Part shown: piece by piece, positions 59,585-64,000 of the stretch
Layout: each line of letters opens with the position of its first letter
Numbering within the stretch: the first letter of the stretch is position 1
DNA from: Synergistaceae bacterium
Lineage (GTDB): Bacteria > Synergistota > Synergistia > Synergistales > Aminobacteriaceae
Direction: 5' to 3'
NCBI GenBank assembly: GCA_017540085.1
Contig: JAFYBQ010000001.1
Coordinates: 1-64,000, forward strand
DNA: 64,000 nucleotides
Position numbers and translations under genes: made by a program
Notes under the pieces: generated by a model
What the model was told of the DNA's origin: nothing
The model's database searches: none
Seen by the model: only the letters and a program-made list of their open reading frames with translations

Positions 59585-60945
59585 TGTTCAGCAAACAAAT
59601 CAAGGCCGTGAAACATATTCAGAACATGGCCGGAGAAACTGAAGCTATACATGATGAAATTGACAGGGGCATCGAGGACTTGAAGAGGTCTTTGATGTCC
59701 CTTGATGCATTTGATGAGGGAGAATATCAATCAGCCTTAGAGCATGAGAGAAATATTCCGCGCAAAGCAATACCGCTCGAAAGAAAATCATTCACCGAAA
59801 TTTCACGCGAGGCAGAACAGAGCATACAGCATAACGTAACACTAAATGACATTCTCACACGCGAAGACAAAGAAGAAGTGAACGCACGAATCGCCCGACA
59901 TATTGAGGAGTTCAACAGGGAGTATTCTCTTGATGGATGGGATTATGCGATTGCAGGCACTTGCGGACTTGTCGCGGGAATGCTTGATATTTTGTGCGTG
60001 AAATCCCCCGTAAGATCTACAGCAACGAATTTCAACACACCTCTTGACGGCATATTTAACCGTGCTGTTCAGGAAGCCTTCAACAGAATATTGCCCCCCG
60101 ATTTGAGTCATAAACTGAGTGAAAGTTTCAGGATTGGTTCAGCTGATACAAGCATGAAGGGAAGACTCTCATCATTTTCCGGCAAGTTAAGCCCCTATAA
60201 TCACCGCTTGAAGGAACTATCACATGACCCCATACTCGGCTTTTTCTTTGGAGTCTATGACATGATGAATAATTCCTGCACAATCATAGACAACGGAAAA
60301 ATTACAACGTATAAATCTCTACAGCCCAATGATTTTGGGGAAAATATATTTTACGCTGTAGGGAGAATATTCGGTCATCTTGCGTCAGACATTAACGCCC
60401 CGTCAGCATCAGGCAACAGGGGAATGGGACTTCCTGCTCCGTTCATGGGATTACTGTCAATGCTACGAGGGGTAAATATCAATGGTGAAAGTGTCGGGTC
60501 AAACATTGAGTATATGTACCTCAGCGGCTATGACATGAGGCAATTCACAGTCTCATCTGTACCAGTGGCAATAATGGAGATTCTTTTGCGTGCCTTATGG
60601 GTGATTAAGGGAGTGAGCATTGAAGGTAAAAATTTCTGGCAGGCATTATCTCAGACATTGCCGGGGAAATTGCATAAGAAATTCCGTATCATGATGGCAG
60701 CTTCATACGGGGTATTATGCGCGTTTAACGCCGGAAAAATTTACGTAACGCACAATATACTTGATGTAAATTATGCTGCGTGGATGGGGTTAATCTGGAA
60801 TGGATTTCACGCTCTGAAATGGGCATTGCTGGATAAACATTTCATGCTGTGGAAGAGTCTTGAGCGTAAAGAATTAGCACGTCTCGAAAATACAGTGAAC
60901 GAACTCGATAAACTCGAACATGACGCAGAACTTCTGCCCATATAG
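59584..60945 (+). CDS. Large protein of unknown function (cassette gene 2)
   Basis: This 453-aa protein has a charged helical N-terminus (about 1-115), a hydrophobic segment near 120-137 (DYAIAGTCGLVAGMLDIL), a central soluble part and further hydrophobic stretches (PVAIMEILLRALWVIKG near 336; GLIWNGFHALKWALL near 405). The C-terminus is coiled-coil-like (ERKELARLENTVNELDKLEH). No catalytic motif is evident. Codon use looks more AT-rich than in the neighbouring cinA and rimO. It sits, with the small gene before it, between pgpA and cinA in a block that is otherwise housekeeping, with its own promoter, which suggests an acquired cassette. Confidence 0.7.
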   Translation: MFSKQIKAVKHIQNMAGETEAIHDEIDRGIEDLKRSLMSLDAFDEGEYQSALEHERNIPRKAIPLERKSFTEISREAEQSIQHNVTLNDILTREDKEEVNARIARHIEEFNREYSLDGWDYAIAGTCGLVAGMLDILCVKSPVRSTATNFNTPLDGIFNRAVQEAFNRILPPDLSHKLSESFRIGSADTSMKGRLSSFSGKLSPYNHRLKELSHDPILGFFFGVYDMMNNSCTIIDNGKITTYKSLQPNDFGENIFYAVGRIFGHLASDINAPSASGNRGMGLPAPFMGLLSMLRGVNINGESVGSNIEYMYLSGYDMRQFTVSSVPVAIMEILLRALWVIKGVSIEGKNFWQALSQTLPGKLHKKFRIMMAASYGVLCAFNAGKIYVTHNILDVNYAAWMGLIWNGFHALKWALLDKHFMLWKSLERKELARLENTVNELDKLEHDAELLPI

Positions 60946-60964
60946 CAAAACTCACAGCCCCATG

Positions 60965-60973
60965 TGCTAGAAT
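60965..60973 (+). promoter_or_regulatory. Extended -10 promoter candidate for cinA
   Basis: TGCTAGAAT fits an extended -10 (TGnTATAAT with one mismatch). It lies 32 bases before ATG 61006. No good -35 is seen. Confidence 0.35.
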
Positions 60974-61005
60974 CCTTCAATCCCAACAAAAAAGGAATTG
61001 AGACA

Positions 61006-62217
61006 ATGAAAAGCGCGGTATTAGCGGCAATAGGCGATGAGTTATTGAGCGGTGCGAGGCTTGAGAGAAACGCTCACTTCATGGCCGGGAAGTTTCACGA
61101 AAAAGGGATAGAAGTTAAGCGCATAGAAATAATTTCGGACGAGGAAGACGAGATCATTTCCCTTCTGTCGCGCTGGGCCGGGAAAACTGACATCCTCATA
61201 ATTTCCGGGGGACTAGGGCCGACTCATGACGACAAGACACGGCAGGCAGTCGCAAAATATTTACATTGCGGACTCAAAGCAGACGACTCAGCGTATGACC
61301 GTGTATTAGCCCGCGTGAAGGGAGATTCACGGCGTTACGCATACACCGAGAGCGTGAGAGACCCGCAGGCCATGATCCCAGAGTCAGCCGAGACAGTCTA
61401 CAACCCCGCCGGATTCGCGCTGGGCATGAAGTTTACGCGGGACGGCACAAAGGTTATAGCCTTGCCGGGAGTCCCGTTTGAGTATGAAGCGATGATTCGG
61501 CAGGAACTTCCCGAAATTTTCACGCATGACGAAAAGCGCACGGCCTCAGTGATAATTCTTGACACTCCCGAAATGATGATAGCAGGAAAAATCCCGGAAG
61601 TCATAAATCATACTGGGCTTCACGTATCAATATTGCCTGCGTTCCCTCAAGTCGAGCTGATTATACGCGGTGAGCCTGACACAGTAGCATGGGCTGAAAC
61701 TTTCACCCGCTCAAAATTTGAGGGACTCGTTCTGCCGGAAGGGTCTCGTTCTCTTGCTGACGGTGTATTGATTGAGGCGCGGAAAAAGGGCGTTCACATT
61801 GCCTGCGCTGAGTCGTGTACGGGCGGGCTTGTGGGAGGAGCATTAACGGAGATTGCCGGAAGCTCTGATGTGTTTTACGGGTCAGCGGTAACATACAGCA
61901 ACGAGTCAAAGTGCGAAATTTTGTGTGTGAAAGCTGAGACCCTCGCGAAATTCGGGGCAGTCAGCGGTGAATGCGCGTGTGAGATGGCAGAGGGGGCGCG
62001 GAGGATTTACGGAGCAGATTACGCGGTGAGCATCACGGGAATCGCCGGGCCTGACGGAGGGACAGACTCCAAGCCTGTAGGGACTGTGTATTTTGGCGTG
62101 GCCGGGGGTAACGGGACTCGCTCTGAGATGAGACACCTGCCGGGAAAACGTGAGGAAGTAAGGATGAGGGCGGTACGTTTTGCGCTTTCTGAACTGTGGA
62201 AGGAAATCCGAAAATAA
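61006..62217 (+). CDS. cinA: CinA-family protein (molybdopterin-binding-like plus NMN amidohydrolase domains)
   Basis: This 403-aa protein has an N-terminal COG1058 domain (AAIGDELLSGARLERNAHF; ISGGLGPTHDDKTRQAVAKY), linked to ADP-ribose/NAD-derivative hydrolysis in the family. A C-terminal CinA domain from about 250 has the deamidase region ACAESCTGGLVGGALTEIAG and the SITGIAGPDGGTDSKPVGTVY signature. The protein recycles pyridine nucleotides. cinA directly upstream of recA is a widespread order. ATG 61006 has AAGGA at nine bases; the upstream in-frame codons precede the conserved start. Confidence 0.94.
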   Translation: MKSAVLAAIGDELLSGARLERNAHFMAGKFHEKGIEVKRIEIISDEEDEIISLLSRWAGKTDILIISGGLGPTHDDKTRQAVAKYLHCGLKADDSAYDRVLARVKGDSRRYAYTESVRDPQAMIPESAETVYNPAGFALGMKFTRDGTKVIALPGVPFEYEAMIRQELPEIFTHDEKRTASVIILDTPEMMIAGKIPEVINHTGLHVSILPAFPQVELIIRGEPDTVAWAETFTRSKFEGLVLPEGSRSLADGVLIEARKKGVHIACAESCTGGLVGGALTEIAGSSDVFYGSAVTYSNESKCEILCVKAETLAKFGAVSGECACEMAEGARRIYGADYAVSITGIAGPDGGTDSKPVGTVYFGVAGGNGTRSEMRHLPGKREEVRMRAVRFALSELWKEIRK

Positions 62218-62284
62218 TCCGCGTCAAAATGCTGTATACTTATCCGGCAAAATCTCACACAAGAAAATCAAAGGAGTGATTATC

Positions 62285-63457
62285 CTGGCGAAAGCAGCAA
62301 AGAAGACAGGCCAGTCAACCCGCGAGCAGGTGCTTGAGGACGCAATCGGCGACATTCGCGGCAAGTTCGGAGACGGCGCGATAATGAAACTCGGAGACAC
62401 CGCAAAAAAATCCGTTGAGGTCATATCAAGCGGGGTGCTTCCTCTCGATGTAGCGTTAGGCATCGGCGGCTACCCTAAAGGCAGAATCGTGGAGATATTC
62501 GGCCCTGAAGGTTCGGGAAAAACTACTATAGCATTGTGCGCGGTTGCAGAGGCTCAGAAAGCGGGAGGGATTGCGGCGTTCATTGACGCGGAACACGCGC
62601 TTGACCCAAGACTCGCGAAAACTCTAGGCGTTGACATCGAAAATTTGTACCTTGCCCAGCCCGACAGCGGAGAGCAGGCACTCTACATTCTGGATCAGAT
62701 GGTCAGAACCGGTGCGGTTGATGTTGTTGTTGTGGACTCTGTCGCGGCACTCACTCCGCAGGCTGAGATTGACGGCAGAATAGGCGAGAGCCAGATGGGA
62801 CTTCAGGCGCGGTTAATGTCGTACTCACTCCGGCGGCTTGCCTCGATAATCGCGAAAACTAACTGCATTGTGATATTCATAAACCAGCTCAGAGCGTTAA
62901 TATCGACAGGCTACGGGCAGGGGCCGACAGAGACAACTACAGGAGGGCGCGCACTGAAATTTTATGCCTCAGTCCGTCTTGAAGTCCGCAGAGGAAAGAA
63001 GCTCGAAAAAAGTGATGTTACTATTGGCCATGAGCTATATTTGAAGGTCGTCAAGAACAAACTTGCCCCCCCTTTCAGGACAGCACATGCGAGTCTGATT
63101 TACGGGAAGGGGATTCCTGTCGGTGTTGCTGTTGTCGACATGGCTATAGATTACGGGGTAATAGGCCGCAAAGGGTCATGGGTTACGTACAAGGGCGAGA
63201 CACTCGGACAGGGAAAGGAAGCCGTAGCAAAATTCCTCGCTGAGAATCCCGCGCTGCAGGACGAAATAATGAAGGGCATAATGCTCAAAGCCGGAGAGGG
63301 AATCGGATTCATTCCAGAGGCCGGAGAAGTCATGCGTACAGATGACGATGACGCGGCGATGGCTGAGGAAAAGAAATCCCCAGAAGACCCCGCCGCTGAA
63401 GGCGATGATGCTATTCTTGACATTGCTGACGGAGAGTCAGACTCCGAAAACGAATAA
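62285..63457 (+). CDS. recA: Recombinase RecA, apparent CTG start
   Basis: This 390-aa protein (with a long acidic tail) drives strand exchange and SOS signalling. Walker A GPEGSGKTT is near residue 75, VVVVDSVAAL (Walker B) near 150 and FINQLRAL near 200. The L2 loop reads ISTGYGQGPTETTTGG where E. coli has KIGVMFGNPETTTGG, so it is longer and lacks the usual Phe. The only well-placed start is CTG 62285, eight bases after AAGGAG (62271-62276); the in-frame GTG 62276 overlaps that site, and no ATG or TTG lies nearby. No SOS box is visible in the 60 bases upstream. The tail (DDDDAAMAEE... SDSENE) is strongly acidic. Confidence 0.95.
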   Translation: MAKAAKKTGQSTREQVLEDAIGDIRGKFGDGAIMKLGDTAKKSVEVISSGVLPLDVALGIGGYPKGRIVEIFGPEGSGKTTIALCAVAEAQKAGGIAAFIDAEHALDPRLAKTLGVDIENLYLAQPDSGEQALYILDQMVRTGAVDVVVVDSVAALTPQAEIDGRIGESQMGLQARLMSYSLRRLASIIAKTNCIVIFINQLRALISTGYGQGPTETTTGGRALKFYASVRLEVRRGKKLEKSDVTIGHELYLKVVKNKLAPPFRTAHASLIYGKGIPVGVAVVDMAIDYGVIGRKGSWVTYKGETLGQGKEAVAKFLAENPALQDEIMKGIMLKAGEGIGFIPEAGEVMRTDDDDAAMAEEKKSPEDPAAEGDDAILDIADGESDSENE

Positions 63458-63470
63458 GCGCACAAAAAGA

Positions 63471-63508
63471 CCTCCCGCAAAACTCAAACGGGAGGCCGAT
63501 TTTTTTTT
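63471..63508. terminator. Bidirectional intrinsic terminator between recA and the PTS gene
   Basis: A perfect 7-bp stem CCTCCCG (63471-63477) with CGGGAGG (63489-63495) is followed by nine T on the plus strand and TCTTTTTG on the minus strand. Confidence 0.85.
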
Positions 63509-63514
63509 CACACG

Positions 63515-64000
63515 TTACTTGCTGAGAGCTTCCCCGCGTTTCACGTCCTTCCCGAACTCGGCGAACTCGATTAGCTTTCCTTCCTCTACAGGCTCAGTGA
63601 TGACTATCATTGTTTGAGGAGAATAGCCCGCATTTTTCAGAACGTCCAAATCAACGCGCACAACAGGCTCTCCCGCTTTAACGTCATCGCCTTCCTTCTT
63701 CAGCAAGGTGAAGCCCTGCCCCTTCAAGTTCACTGTGTCGACTCCAATGTGAATCAATAGCCCGGTTCCGTCCGGCATTCTCATTCCGAAAGCGTGAGCC
63801 GTCGGGAAAATCATCTCTATAGTTCCGTTGACGGGAGCGCAGATTACGCCGTCTGAAGGCTCAATTGCTACAGTCTGTCCCATTGTCTGCTGTGAAAACA
63901 TTGCGTCTTTCATTTCGTCAGGCCCGATAAATTTTCCATTAGCAAGCGCGACAATCACATTATCCGGCACAGATGGAATCACTTCCGGCCCGTGTAATTC
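63515..64000 (-). CDS. PTS glucose-type EIIA domain, open at the right window edge
   Basis: The visible 161 codons encode an EIIA-Glc (PF00358) domain: TVAIEPSDGVICAPVNGTI, then AHAFGMRMPDG and LIHIGVDTVNLKGQGF with the phosphorylated His in the HIGVDTV motif, and TLLKKEGDDVKAGEPVV. EIIA passes phosphate from HPr to the sugar permease and regulates other transporters. GTG 63982 could be a start, but the frame stays open to base 64000 (ELHGPE...), so this may be the C-terminal domain of a larger EIIBCA permease. The gene is convergent with recA. Confidence 0.85.
   Translation of the reverse strand, partial: ELHGPEVIPSVPDNVIVALANGKFIGPDEMKDAMFSQQTMGQTVAIEPSDGVICAPVNGTIEMIFPTAHAFGMRMPDGTGLLIHIGVDTVNLKGQGFTLLKKEGDDVKAGEPVVRVDLDVLKNAGYSPQTMIVITEPVEEGKLIEFAEFGKDVKRGEALSK

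Noticed and set aside
62180-62284. SOS (LexA) box upstream of recA and upstream ATG start for recA
   Set aside because: No GAAC-N4-GTTC-like or CTGT-N8-ACAG-like palindrome is visible, and the upstream codons overlap cinA and the ribosome site.

Overview
This 64 kb window is bacterial chromosome, most likely from a member of the Synergistota (Synergistaceae type). The best lineage clue is that two secreted proteins, a subtilase (29924-31405) and a lipase-like protein (31611-33971), end in a C-rich sorting tail (SGGC, then a hydrophobic stretch, then basic residues) of the kind described as Synergist-CTERM. Genes are tightly packed with many 1-4 nt overlaps. TTG, GTG and once CTG starts are common behind good Shine-Dalgarno sites. 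There is one tRNA gene (Thr, anticodon CGT) and no rRNA or CRISPR.

Layout. 1-5570: a decaying myo-inositol catabolic cluster. An IS256-family transposase fragment abuts a 5'-truncated iolE, followed by iolB, an iolD broken by an internal deletion, iolG, and a convergent iolC. 5743-10848: a sigma-28-like promoter and a giant FliD-like filament cap protein (1678 aa) carrying a long degenerate repeat array. 10964-13904: tandem NhaC-type antiporters. 14008-14190: two copies of a GC-rich intergenic repeat, related to a cluster at 35664-35852. 14237-17829: trpF, an EamA transporter, and a ParA-like ATPase coupled to an acidic repeat protein. 17857-23772 (minus): an apparent six-gene operon of isochorismatase-like hydrolase, GT-C glycosyltransferase, secreted unknown, galE, PAS/degenerate-GGDEF protein and rsmA. 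23855-28033: glutaredoxin, CPA2 antiporter, an orphan OadB-type sodium pump subunit and a secreted esterase. 28295-38133: guaA, the subtilase, tRNA-Thr, the lipase, a Cys-rich small protein, NADP-isocitrate dehydrogenase and an aconitase-family hydratase.

38335-46383 is a plus-strand partner-switching signalling locus. Its genes encode a STAS anti-sigma antagonist, a DUF2156 acyltransferase-like protein, an EamA transporter, a membrane protein with a degenerate kinase-like tail, two receptor-type SpoIIE phosphatases, an intact RsbW-like kinase, and an AAA ATPase fused to a cyclic-nucleotide-binding-like domain. No sigma factor gene is present. 46444-50815 (minus) is housekeeping: eno, ridA, yajC, secD, secF. 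50985-54292 holds a secreted-protein pseudogene, a secreted flavoprotein and a polysaccharide deacetylase.

54367-63457 follows a housekeeping frame, rimO - pgpA - cinA - recA, into which unusual genes are placed. These are an Mrr-like protein with 16 tandem 12-aa repeats and an apparently dead nuclease site, a STAS-aminoglycoside-phosphotransferase-like fusion, and a two-gene membrane cassette (59231-60945) of unknown function with its own promoter. The window ends in a PTS EIIA domain open at the right edge. The best candidates for undescribed biology are the partner-switching locus together with the STAS-kinase fusion, the giant repeat FliD, the Mrr-repeat protein, and the two-gene cassette.
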